The position numbers and the translations under genes are program-made. This document shows, piece by piece, positions 24,574 to 36,139 of a stretch of DNA of 64,000 bases. Within the stretch, counting starts at the first letter, position 1. Each line of letters opens with the position of its first letter. Where the stretch lies: NCBI RefSeq assembly GCF_052857255.1, contig NC_135505.1, positions 41,563,864 to 41,627,863 on the forward strand. The letters are read 5' to 3'. The notes under the pieces are model-generated. The model was not told the origin of the DNA. It was given only the letters and a program-made list of their open reading frames with translations, and searched no databases. The DNA is from Amblyomma americanum (Eukaryota; Arthropoda; Arachnida; Ixodida; Ixodidae).

Positions 24574-24780
24574 GTATTTATTTATTGTACCCTCAGAGCA
24601 AAAGGCATTACAGAGGGGAGTGGGTTCAGGATAAACAACAATGAAATAGAATACAGTAAAATTAGGTATTACAAAATAAATTTCCTCCAGAATAAAAGAA
24701 ATAACAACATCCAGAAAACGTAAATAGTATAGAAACAATGTATACAATACAGTGGAACCAGATAAAACACCACACAATCA
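24574..24780 (-). mobile_element. LINE 3'-end fragment with ATAAATAAATA tail
   Basis: Read on the minus strand, T-rich sequence leads to ACTCCCCTCTGTAATGCC, then CTGAGGGTACAATAAATAAA at the low-coordinate end. I recognise this as the kind of 3' terminus carried by I-type LINEs in tick genomes. No coding sequence is left. Confidence 0.45.
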
Positions 24781-26248
24781 ACTTTCTTCAGAATAAACTT
24801 TCTTCAGTACTTTAGAGGACCGAGCGCAAGGGCGCAGGAGCTAGACTAGTCCAAAGCAGACGAAACTCTCGAAAGCGCGCAATTGACGTCAGTCCCACGA
24901 CTTAATTCTCATTTCGACTGAGAATCAAACGAGTAGGTGGCCCGCAGGTCACCCTTGCAGGTGTTAGCAATTGCGTTGTTGAGCTGCTGCCTGATCGCAA
25001 GCGACTGCTGGTCGAATGCCCTTTGCAGCTTCCAAGTCTGAATGGGCATTAAATGTGCATTCACTGTAGCGAGTGCCTGAGTTCGCACAAGTTAAATAAG
25101 CCCATTGGTCACGGGGGTGGATGGGATGGGAGGGAGGGCGGGAGGCGGTGGGGGAGCTTTGAACACGTACACCCTTTTATGGAAGTCGCTTGTGACATCA
25201 TTTCACAGAACTCCTCGCCCAATCCGCAGCTACGCGGAATAGAACGCCACATCACCTGACCTAAATCCGGGTTCTTGTTCCGCCTGTAAATTCAAGCGAA
25301 GGCGCGAGGCAGCGCCCCATATGCGCGCGACGTTTCTGGGCGTCCATGTTCAAATCGGTTCAAACACGCCAGCCGCCGCAGTTCACCTTCGGCTGCAAAC
25401 GCTGCTCTGTATATTTAGCGAGATTCTCGTGTCACCGTCATAAAAGTTTCAGCGAATTCAATGAGCGACGTCGTAAAGTATTGTATTTTTTTTGCATTTT
25501 AAAATAAGCAGCACGTCACTGCCGCTAAAAATTCTCTGCCAGCACTGTATCAGTGTTGGACTTATGAGCGTTAGCTACGGGAGCTTCAAGTGTTTAGTTC
25601 GGGGTGCTCAGCAAACGTATAGAAGACAAAATACAAGCATCTGAGGGTGCTTCTTTTTGGAAACACTCTTTCTAATGTACAAGTAGCGCCATCTGCTGCA
25701 GAGATATTGCACTACCATTGCGATTTAAAGCCGCCTTTGCTATATCAGGCATGTTTCCTCCTTATATATTAGTTAATGAATTCTGTAAACGTGTCCACTA
25801 AAACAAGACGAATCGTTTCACCGCATTCAGCACCCTCTGCGACAAGCGATTAGGCCATAATGGCCGTCTGGAATTGCCCCGAATGCATGGTTTGGGGGCG
25901 GAAAGATCGTCGTTGCGAATCCCACACAGTTCTTGGGCTTCATCTCAATTATTTTATCCTCAGGAACATGACTTGTAAAATGACACCACTTCGATCATTC
26001 TGCGTCAACAGGGTGGCCCCGAAGTTTGATGCAAATGGGGCCCCGGTGTTCCACTTCGATATCATTTATACTGGCATATGTAAAACGGATCCAAGGTATG
26101 GGTGACAACTGGGGCTCTACGTGCCCGTTGTTGCTATGTGATGTAGTGTGGTAACTGCCTTGGCCAATTTTACCTTCCCTGCAGACAGACGTGTCCTTGG
26201 CAAATGTAAGCTGTAAGAGCTAACGCTCTTAAAACTGAAACGTGAAGC
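24781..26248. other. Intergenic stretch with a G-rich tract
   Basis: No coding feature recognised. The tract at 25,108-25,155 has at least six G-runs of three or more separated by one to five bases and fits the G-quadruplex motif on the plus strand. Confidence 0.4.
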
Positions 26249-26581
26249 AATGATATCGACCCGCCGCGGTGGCTCAGTGGTTAGGGCGCTCGGCTACTGA
26301 TCAGGAGTTTCCGGGTTCGAACCCGACCGCGGCTGCTGCGTTTTTATGGAGGCAAAACACTAAGGCGCCCGTGTGCTGTGCGATGTCAGTGCACGTTACA
26401 GATCCCCAGGTGGTCGAAATTATGCCGGAGTCCTCCACTAAGGCACCTCTTCTTCATTTCTTCTTTCACTCCCTCTTTTATCCCTTCCCTTGCGGCGCGG
26501 TTCAGGTGTCGAACGATATATGAGAAAGATACTGCGCAATTTCTTTTCCCCCCAGAAAAAACAAATTAAAGAATGATATCG
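26249..26581 (+). mobile_element. Full-length tRNA-derived SINE with target-site duplication
   Basis: The best SINE copy here. Body 26,259-26,571 is flanked by the direct duplication AATGATATCG (26,249-26,258 and 26,572-26,581). The 5' head carries an A-box-like TGGCTCAGTGGTTAGG and a B-box-like GGGTTCGAACCC, the internal RNA polymerase III promoter of tRNA-derived SINEs. The body includes CCCGTGTGCTGTGCGATG and CCAGGTGGTCGAAATTAT; the tail is A-rich. I recognise it as a common hard-tick SINE (Ruka-like), a main reason for the host assignment. Confidence 0.9.
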
Positions 26582-27282
26582 GAGTTGCTTAGAACATTTA
26601 TACAGAGAACTGCATGCATGTACATTCATGCTGCCTTTGTGACAGCAGGATAATTATGGCGAGTAATTTTCCGAGATTTACGATTAACGACATTCTTTTG
26701 CGCGACGCGCGTATATGTGTCCTTGGCATTTTCTGCGCATGTTGTAGCTGCGGTACTATATGTTACATGGCTTGACGAACACGTCGCATTAGCCAGTAGG
26801 ACACTGACTTTCAGTAGCGCTATTCGACTTGCGCACGCCGATAGGTGTGCAGCGCTGTCGTGGCTGGCTAAATGCCGCCACCGCAAGCAGGTGTGGATAC
26901 GCAGGCATCGCTGGCGTCGTCACTTGTGCATTACAGCTTTCTGGGCTTTCAAAACCGCATTACACTTGAGCATGCACTGCTTTCGTCCCACTGTCATGTT
27001 GGAACAGAAGAGAATTAAGTGTGTGTTCGAGCAGTGCCTCTCTTCTAAGCCAATTCTCGTTTGGAGAGAGAGCCAGGTCGCGGGAAGCGAGTTGAAAACT
27101 CTACTCGCCAATGTGAATTAGCACTTCATTTCGCTCGGTGCCCGTCACCAACAACCCAGATCACTTCGCATCCTCTTCGCGACTCGCCACAGTGAACGCG
27201 CTTTAACGCACCTTTGGCCCATTTGATCCTATCGCTGACAGTATTTCTAGAATTCTGCACTAAACGATTACCCTCGCCAGGA
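26582..27282. other. No supported gene
   Basis: A 134-codon plus-strand ORF (26,717-27,121) has a basic stretch RKQVWIRRHRWRR vaguely like the N-terminus of Harbinger transposases. The conserved blocks that should follow are absent, so I do not assign it. Confidence 0.3.
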
Positions 27283-27775
27283 ATCTGTCGTACGACACAC
27301 CCCACGAAAGGTATCTATCGCGCGACACAATCCACGGCAAGTATCTGTAGCGCGACACATCCCACGGCAGGTATCTGTCGCGTTGCACATCCCACGACAA
27401 GCTGTTGTGTCGCGTGACAGGCCGCATGACAGGTACTTTTTTCGTGTGAAAATAGTCGTGGTAGAAGTCTGTTGTGCGACTGAACCCACGACACGCAACT
27501 CTGTTGACACACGCAGTCTCTCTCGCGAGGTACGACTCTCTCTGTCGCACGACAGTACCTGCCACCGAAACCTGTCGTGCGACGAATGCTGCGACAGGGA
27601 CCTTTTTCGCACAACAAAATAAAGGAACGATGTCTGTCGTGCAGCAGAACCTACACCAAACACCTTTGTCTCGCGAAAGAACCCATGACATGAACCTCTG
27701 TCGCGTGACACAAGGCACGACAAGACAGCTTGTGTTGCGACCCAAAATTGTGTCGCGTGACAGATGCGCGACAAA
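27283..27775. repeat. Minisatellite, 30-bp unit with palindromic core
   Basis: About 490 bp of diverged tandem repeats. The first four units start at 27,283, 27,313, 27,343 and 27,373, exactly 30 bp apart; later units drift in length. The consensus core TGTCGCGCGACA is a perfect 12-bp palindrome, followed by CATCCCACGACAGGT. The 30-bp period keeps frame, so the minus strand shows peptide-like repeats such as RDRYLPWDVS in about 160-codon ORFs. I see no start context, splice sites or neighbouring gene, so I treat the ORFs as a by-product. Confidence 0.85.
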
Positions 27776-29486
<1,711 letters not shown>

Positions 29487-29606
29487 ATGGCGGCGTTGCT
29501 TTTGTCGCCGAAGAAAGCAGTCCGAAGGCCCTGCAGCCAAGATCTTCTCACGTCGCACACACGGCAGTACTCGAGCGCCGTGCCCGCACGAATCGCGATC
29601 AAAATG
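29487..29606 (+). CDS. Candidate first exon of a mitochondrially targeted host protein
   Basis: Forty codons from ATG (29,487), beginning MAALLLSPKKAVRRP, then SHTRQYSSAVPARIAIKM, ending exactly where a GT donor (ATG|GTAATG at 29,606/29,607) would splice in phase 0. The peptide is rich in Arg, Lys, Ala, Leu and Ser, nearly lacks acidic residues (one Asp) and contains RQYSSA, which resembles the cleavage region of mitochondrial presequences. The AAGATGGCGGC start context is typical of housekeeping genes. The antisense frame also offers a signal-peptide-like ORF, which I judge a shadow. I cannot identify the protein: a presequence is not family-specific and no downstream exon could be recognised. 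The ORF itself continues past the donor to 29,906 without recognisable content. Confidence 0.45.
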
Positions 29607-31679
29607 GTAATGGATAGGCAGCAAAAACAACGTCGTGTGGTCCCTTCGGTCGCCATCACTGCAACCATTGCAGCGAGTGCAAACACGCTGCACAACGCCA
29701 TGATCACTTCAGCATTTGGAATGCACGGCGTCCGCCGTGAGGTTTCATGGTGCACATTTCGCTGCCTTAACGTAAAAGCACTCGCTCCGATCGCAGTCAC
29801 GTTCACTTCTCGGTCACTTGTCACTGTGGCATGCAGCTCATGCACACACAAGAAATTCACCGTGAGCAGCTGTTACACGCCGCTGTTCGTGATGATCCTC
29901 GCATGAATTAGGCACGCTCGCAACAACCACAAACAGCTCCATACAAACAATTCGTGACGCCGCCAACTCGTAGCTCTTGCGTCGGTTTGAAGAGGCGCTC
30001 TGGCAACTCCATCAGCGTAGATAATTACCGAATACAACTAGTGGAACTGTCGCTTCAAGCTGCTGCATGTGGCGATGTTCGCAGTCGCTCTGAACGCTTG
30101 TAATATCAACATGTCGCTAATATAATATGCTTCGCGACATAGCAGCCACTGCCTAGGCCTCGCTCCTTAGTTCGACGGGCGGCCATCTTGCCCCAGCAGA
30201 AGCGAGGTGGAAGGGCTCGAGACGTCACTGACGCCGCGTGAAAAGCAGCCAATAGCTGCAATCCGGTCCCGGCCGGACCCGCTCATCCGACGACACCAAC
30301 GCCACCGAATGCCAGACGTCTTTGCAGTGTGGCATGCTTAGATGCCCGCGACGCCGACAAAACCAGTCCTCCGATTATCGCCGACAGGGCCTTTTGCGAG
30401 ATCGGCCGCCGAGATAGAACATTCACCAAACACGAATTTGTTGCCAATATAGCAGTGTTTGTTTATGTTCATAACCAGTTGTGGGATAGATGGGTGTTAA
30501 AAATGTATCATTTCTGTAGATCGTTGTCCAATACCGAGGTGCTGATTTAAGTGACAACTACGATACACGCCCTTAATCACTACAATATACACGTTGTTTC
30601 ACGTAAATTGAACCAATAATTAAAAAAAACGTTAAACTGCACCCGCCCAAACCAGCGATACATTGTTTGCCATCATGTGGCGCTCCTCAGAATATTTTTA
30701 TATATTTCGCTTAATTTTTTATTTAATAAAGAATTATGCAAATTTTCAAATATTCATTTTAGTGCAAAGACCGTTACGTTAGGTTCTAGAGTATGCTGAG
30801 AAAAATCCGGTCTAGTTTGTTGTAGCATCGTATCTCCTACGGGGTCGTTTTTACCGGCATCTAAAAAAAAGCCCGCGAAATTTGAAAAAATGCCACGTGT
30901 CTACGCTCGTGCGCTACCATACTGCAGCTCTCTAAACGGCGTATCGAGCAAAGGAAGCGTGCTCGCAAACCGTGGCGAAGTGAACGGCCGCCTGTCTTAG
31001 CAGCGGCTCAACATTTCGTCTGCTCTTAACGTAGGGGCGCGTCTTTTCGACGCGCAGCTGCCAACCTAACCCACGCCAGCCAAGCCAACACTGCCAGTCG
31101 TCCGTCCAGCCTAGATCCCGTCCTCCGGGGTCATTACAATTTCCGAGGTAAATCATAAAAGCTAAGATAGAGAATTGCTTAAAATAGCTCATTTTTTACG
31201 ATCGTTGATCAAGACCAAGTTGCTGGCAGAAGTGAATACTGTGATACTAGCAAATTTATTAGCAGAATAGCATTGCAGCTGCCGCTAGGCTGCCATTGCG
31301 GTCGGGCTCGCCAGACGCCCGTAGCGGTCCGCTAGAGCTCCGGGGCCGAATGCATCGCTTAAATTTACCATCTTTGCAGTTTTTTGTGAGATGATGCTGC
31401 CGACAGAAAAGCGATATAAAAGCCCTTTCATACAGCGCAGGCGACTTCCGAAGCGGCGTCCGCTGCGCCTTCTATGCGAAAGAAGAGGCCTAGTGACGAC
31501 CAGGACAGGCAGGAACCCGCGCAGTTCATCGCCTGGCCCGACCGCGGCGCCATTGCCGAAAGCTTACTATTTGCGCAGGCATGTATTGTCACTGGCGGGT
31601 TTTCTCATAGTAAGGCTAGTTAGTCTTCTCTGATGCGAACTGAAACACCAAGCCAAGCAGCGGGCAGCCAGTGCTGCGT
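29607..31679. other. Possible intron; nothing else recognised
   Basis: If the exon above is real this is intron sequence. 30,160-30,330 is GC-rich and holds CGGCCATCTTG near 30,180, a second YY1-like site in reverse orientation. An ORF at 31,391-31,633 follows a TTTGCAG acceptor-like site but shows no recognisable domain. Confidence 0.3.
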
Positions 31680-33345
31680 GGTGGCAAAGCTTATAATAAA
31701 TTGCACATCTCTAACCAAAAACTTCAATATGAAGCCCAAAGTTCCGAAGCCGGCTCGGCTCCTTCATCAGGGGTGACCGGGGTCAGTAGCTGATGTCTTT
31801 AAGTATGGAGGGAAGAAGGAGGTCAAAAAAATTAAAGTTGTGTTGCGAAACGCGTGGGAAGCGGAAATAGGGGAAGGGGGTCAAGGCATCGAGTCACGTG
31901 GCCGCACTGTGGGGAGGCGGTGAATGGCGATTTTTATTATTTGAGTCGTAGAGCGAAGTCTCTTCCTTTTGTTCGGTTGATGTTCAGAGAAGTTTGGATG
32001 TACCGGGGTTCGAGAAGGAGCCTTTCCTGGTAATTTTTTTTCGATTCCGAGGATCCTGATTTCGCCGAAGTTCATTCTGTGGTCTGAGTCTTCGGATTGT
32101 TCGGCTACTGGATTGCGCTGTCTTGCGAAGTTGTGGACGTCGTTTTTATTTTGCCGAATTCTTTCGTTGACATTTTTGGTTTCAGCAATGTAGCTTGCGT
32201 CCCAGTCACCACAAAGAATTTTGTAGACAATGCCTCGGGTTTTTTGTCTCCTTGGCTGGTCTTTGGGAACAGGTAGGCGAAAGCCCAGCAGCGCTTGTAG
32301 ACTCGTGCGACCCTGGTGACCCTCTATTTTCAGGATTTGGATGACGCTTTCGCTGACACCTCCGACATAATGTAGAGTGACGTATTTTGGTGGTGGCGTT
32401 GGTCTTTTTGCGTAGAGTTTTTGGCGCAAGTTTTTGTGTTTTTGAAGTCGAATGGTTCTGTTAATTAAGTACTTTTGGTAGCCGTTCATGACGAGCTCTT
32501 TGAATATCGTGCATTGTTATTTTTTTTCTCGCAAGGCTGTAGTGTGTCTCAACTCTTCCGATCAACAACTTCACCACTGATGCTTGTACGACTGTCGGGT
32601 GGTTCGAAGCAAAGTTGAGATACTGGCCTGTGTGATCAGGTTTGTGGTAGACAGAGAACTGGCGGGTTTTGTGGTTTCGGGATAAGAGGAGGTCTAAAAC
32701 GGCAGGGAGTTTCCTTGTTCCACATCTGACGTGAGCAGAATATCAGGTTCGACAGGGTTTAAATGAGAAATCCAATTTTGAATCTCAGATCTCTTGGTGA
32801 CTGTGAAGCAGTCATCGACATTCTTGAGTAAATCTTTGGTTGTGGGTGGAATGAGTAGAGGGCTCTTTTTCGATGTGCTGCATGGTTACATTGGCCACGA
32901 CGACATATGGAGGCTCCCATTGGCGTTCCTGTCACTTCTCTGTAAAATTCCCCATTTAACGTCAAATATATGTTTCATAAGCACAGCTCCAGGAGGCAGC
33001 GCACATCCTTTACACTCAGCGGGGAACAAGCGCTGAGTGTGTCGTCGCGTTGTAGGGCGTCTCTGGTAGCGGTCACCGCAAGCTTCATGGAGATTTTCGT
33101 GAAAAGGGACACCACGCCGAAGAAGAGAAGGCATTCGTCGTCCTTTAATATAGCTTGGGACACCATTTCGAAGATGTGACAGGAATGACGGATATTGGTC
33201 GCTGTTTTTTCTGCGTACGGGGATATGAGCTTGTGAAGGTATTCTAACAAAGGGCGAAAAGATGAACACAGAAAGTCTACAATCAGGCGCAAAGGGATCC
33301 CCGGTGCGTGGACTTTGGGCAGGCCGTAGAATGGTGGAACATATC
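31680..33345 (-). pseudogene. Penelope-like element: RT and GIY-YIG nuclease, frameshifted
   Basis: Minus-strand reading from 33,345 downward gives PLE protein blocks in order. YGLPKVHAPGIPLRLIVDF and YLHKLISPYAEKTATNIR come first, then SLFTKI and AVTATRDALQ, then TPMGASI and VDDCFTVTKRSEIQNW (the RT catalytic Asp pair), SVYHKPDHTGQYLNFASNHP, and finally the endonuclease with GIVYKI, SYIAETKNVNERI and the N-V-AEQSE region (31,881-32,489). The 3' flank (31,680-31,880) contains CCTGATGAAGGAGCCGAGCC, recognised from other PLE tails. At least two frame changes separate the RT pieces, so it is dead. The N-terminal part is missing, cut off at the junction with the repeat beginning near 33,346. Confidence 0.85.
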
Positions 33346-34949
33346 CTTTGGTGGTTAGGAGGGTTCGCTTGTGACAGTGTCCATAGGAAATACATGGGAA
33401 CTTACAGAAGCTGTAGCGTGTCTAAATATGGCTCGATTTTAATGAGGTCTCTGCTGGCGTTTTTTATTTAATGAATGGAGGAAATGTTGCAGACAGATAT
33501 TGTTTTTTAAGTTCCATTTTTTTTTACAAATCAGAGGTAAATATACTGAAAAATTACACTTTAAATATGTCGGTCTTTTGTATCATCTCGCGACAAAACT
33601 AAGCCAAATATCAAAATTTTTTCCGCAACATTCCTCCGTTCTCCTTTCTTGATTGTCAAGCCGCAATATTCATTCATATCGAGCGTATTATTTGCGTTCT
33701 ACAGACGCTGAAAGTTGTGTATGTATTTTCTGCGAGGTTGTGAAATTCGCGCCAATTTTCACTAGCGCGACTTGGCTCCATCTGGCGTCAGAATATTTTG
33801 TCCCTACTACACTCTACCACCAGCCTTTTGGTTGTCTGTGTTCGTGCGCAGAGGTGTTTACTCAGACCTTGGACGAACCTGAGCTCTTTCTTTCCTTTTT
33901 TTTTTGCTTGGGTTGTATTCCGAAATGATTTCTTCGTTTCTTTTTTGCTCGAGCGGTTATTGCCGAAAGGAAGTGGAATACAAGGCCACACCTAGAAGTG
34001 CCCCCCCTTTCCCCTCCCGGTAGCACACAATAAGGCATTGTTAGTGCCAAAACCCAGGATGGGGGCTCCCTATTCAGGACAATGTGGGAGAACAGCATTT
34101 GTTCCTTGCCCCGCGCAAGGGCGCAGTGACCCAGGTGCCGATTCAAGTCAAGAATGAAGCTGCGAATATTCCTCATAGGAGGACCTCGAGCCGATAGAGG
34201 GCGGCGCTTACATGAACCCACACGCCTGCTTGTTTGAAAACAGGTACTGGTACGCACGCCAAGCCGGGAGTAGACGGGTCGGCTCCAGTCAATGCCGCCG
34301 CAAGGGGTACGTGACTCAACTCTACCCTGAACCGATGTGCTTGTAAACGCTGTTGGGTCGAAAAGTAGGTTTAATGAGAGTTGAAAGAGAAGGGGCTTAA
34401 TACGAACTTGCTTTCCACGTGCGCTGTCGCACCTCCGATACAGCGATGGCGTGCATCAATCTTTGAGGCTGCTACTGCTTGCTCGCTAATAGTAGAACGC
34501 TAGTAGTAGACGCTGGTAGCAGTGTGCCCGGGTTGTGTGTATTTATAGTCTTTGTGTTTTGTGCTTGTTAGTTTTGTGTTCGAGTGGGTGCGTCACGTAG
34601 GGTGTATTAAATGTGCGTTTTTGTGGGTACACCTGTCCCCTAATCCATTCTTTCGGTCCGAGTGTTCTCCGGGGGGATCCGTGACACACAGTCACCAAGC
34701 TTGTATTGCGTGTGGTGACGGAGGAATACGCGGAATATGGAATGGCAGGCCAAATTGCAGAAGGGGAGGTGTTCCCAGTGTGTGTCAAAAGATGACTCAC
34801 ACTCATCGTTTCTGCCTAGGCTAAACCAACACTGCTTCTAGCTACAGGCTGTATAACCCACACCGTCATTGTAAATGTATTTTCGTAGAAAAGATGCGAG
34901 GGAGCTTGGGGGATCCAAACCGGAAAACGTAGTTTTCCTTGTGGCCGTG
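33346..34949. repeat. Unclassified repeat, copy A (inverted partner at 45.8-48.9 kb)
   Basis: 33,346-34,485 matches the reverse complement of about 47,785-48,895 at roughly 80% by eye, for instance GACAGTGTCCATAGGAAAT, AAGCTGTAGCGTGTCTA, CTAAGCCAAATATCAAAAT and TTGATTGTCAAGCCGCA. 34,685-34,949 matches the reverse complement of about 45,831-46,080 (AGATGACTCACACTCAT and neighbours). The 200 bp between have no close partner and look LTR-like (TATTTATAG, then a G-run and GATCCGTGACA). No conserved protein is evident, so the class is unknown. The left edge meets the PLE; the right edge meets a SINE. Confidence 0.7.
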
Positions 34950-35093
34950 CCCCGCTGCGGTGGCTCAGTGGTTAGGGCGCTCGACTACTGATCCGGAGTT
35001 CCCGGATTCGAACCCGACCGCGGCGGCTGCGTTTTTATGGAGGAAAAACGCTAAGCCGCCCGTGTGCTGTGCGATGTCAGTGCACGTTAAAGA
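34950..35093 (+). mobile_element. tRNA-derived SINE, 3' truncated
   Basis: Head and first body half of the SINE family at 26,259: A-box-like TGGCTCAGTGGTTAGGG and B-box-like GGATTCGAACCC, then GTGCTGTGCGATGTCAGTGC. It stops at about 35,093 after GTTAAAGAT, exactly where the LINE sequence begins. Confidence 0.85.
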
Positions 35094-35094
35094 T

Positions 35095-35489
35095 ATATAT
35101 GGCCAATTGATTCTTCATGGCCGCAGTGGTCACAGGTTGGGGTGTCGGTCATCCCTATGCGGAAGGCATAGGCTTTAGTAAAGGCAACACCCAACCAAAG
35201 TCGATATAAAAGCGTGGCGTCTGTACGGCGAACCTGTGATGTTGCTCGAAGACTTTATGTTGTACAGTCGCGTATTTCTTAAATGTGGCTAATTCCATTG
35301 CGACTCGGTGCACTGCCGAGCAAGTAGGCGGAGTTTCCGTGCCGCGTCAGTTCTAGAAAGAGGAATTGGGACGTGGCTCTCCTCAGTATGGGCTGAGCGG
35401 GCTGCGTGATCCGCCCGTTCATTGCCGATAATCCCGCAGTGACTTGGAAGCCACTGGAACGTTATTTCATGGCCGGCATCACTTATGGT
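35095..35489 (-). pseudogene. LINE: RNase H C-terminal part and tail
   Basis: The minus strand gives ITFQWLPSHCGIIGNERADH, the His- and Asp-bearing C-terminal motif of LINE RNase H. Downstream is a Cys/His stretch (CDHCGHEESIGHI) typical of the C-terminal tail. The product would remove the RNA strand of the hybrid during integration. The reading frame here differs by one base from the piece beyond Gypsy-2, so a further lesion exists. The sequence stops mid-tail at 35,095. Confidence 0.75.
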
Positions 35490-35494
35490 GTAAC
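35490..35494. other. Target-site duplication of Gypsy-2, low-coordinate copy
   Basis: GTAAC abuts the LTR end TGTTGTAGCGG. The identical GTAAC lies at 39,745-39,749 beyond the ACAACA end on the other side. A five-base duplication is normal for Ty3/gypsy integrases. Confidence 0.8.
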
Positions 35495-35648
35495 TGTTGT
35501 AGCGGCGGGTGCCGCCCAAGTACACGAACTGCTAGCAACCAAACATCCCCGTTTATTGCCACATACAGTCATATATATACACATAGCGACACTGGTGCCT
35601 CTGGCGGCAGGTGATCCCCAAACCGGAACCGAAACCACATATACAACA
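35495..35648 (-). repeat. 3' LTR of Gypsy-2 (154 bp)
   Basis: Perfect six-base terminal inverted repeats TGTTGT and ACAACA bound a 154-bp segment at the junction with the LINE. Just inside, in element orientation, is the purine-rich AAGGAAGAGAA (35,651-35,663), a fitting polypurine tract. Short LTRs of this kind are known in Mag-type gypsy elements. Confidence 0.8.
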
Positions 35649-36139
35649 TATTCTCTTCCTTATAAAAAAAGACAGCTACATGGGTTAGTGATTTAGTAGT
35701 GGTAGTACGTTAGTGCTCTTTTATAGAACTATATTTACAGTAACAACAATGTGCTTGTCTTATGCACTTAATACAGAAATATAAAACAAAAAGAGGAAAA
35801 CAAGATACAACTCCATTTATGTCCATATTTCACGTCAGCAAACTCAACACTCTTGCAGATTGTGACAGGGTCATGTTCACTGCAAAACGTGTCTTTCTGT
35901 ACTTAGTGTCCATAGCGGTCTGGAGGTCGTCTATTCCTTGATGGCTGTACCCTACGCTGAGGTCCCGATGCTTCTGAGAAACCACTGGCGGCAGGCGAAG
36001 TCTCTTCCGGCTCACAGCCGGTCACTGGTGACATAGGCCGCTGCTTCGCAGCAGCCACAGCTGAAGTTCCGGTTGGCGCTTCTGAAACGGGTCTCTCCAA
36101 GGTAGGCGGTGAGCTGCTTTCCCTAGCGGTTCATTTGTA

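Noticed and set aside
26259..26340. Possible tRNA gene (clear A- and B-box-like sequences), also at 34,950
   Set aside because: The boxes belong to SINE heads: the same body and tail follow, and target duplications flank the copy at 26,259.
26717..27121. Possible Harbinger transposase N-terminus
   Set aside because: Only a basic stretch resembles the family; the expected following blocks and any DDE motif are absent.
27260..27774. 160-codon minus-strand ORFs with RDRYLPW-type repeats
   Set aside because: The repeat unit is 30 bp, a multiple of three, so open frames arise automatically; no start context or splice sites support a gene.
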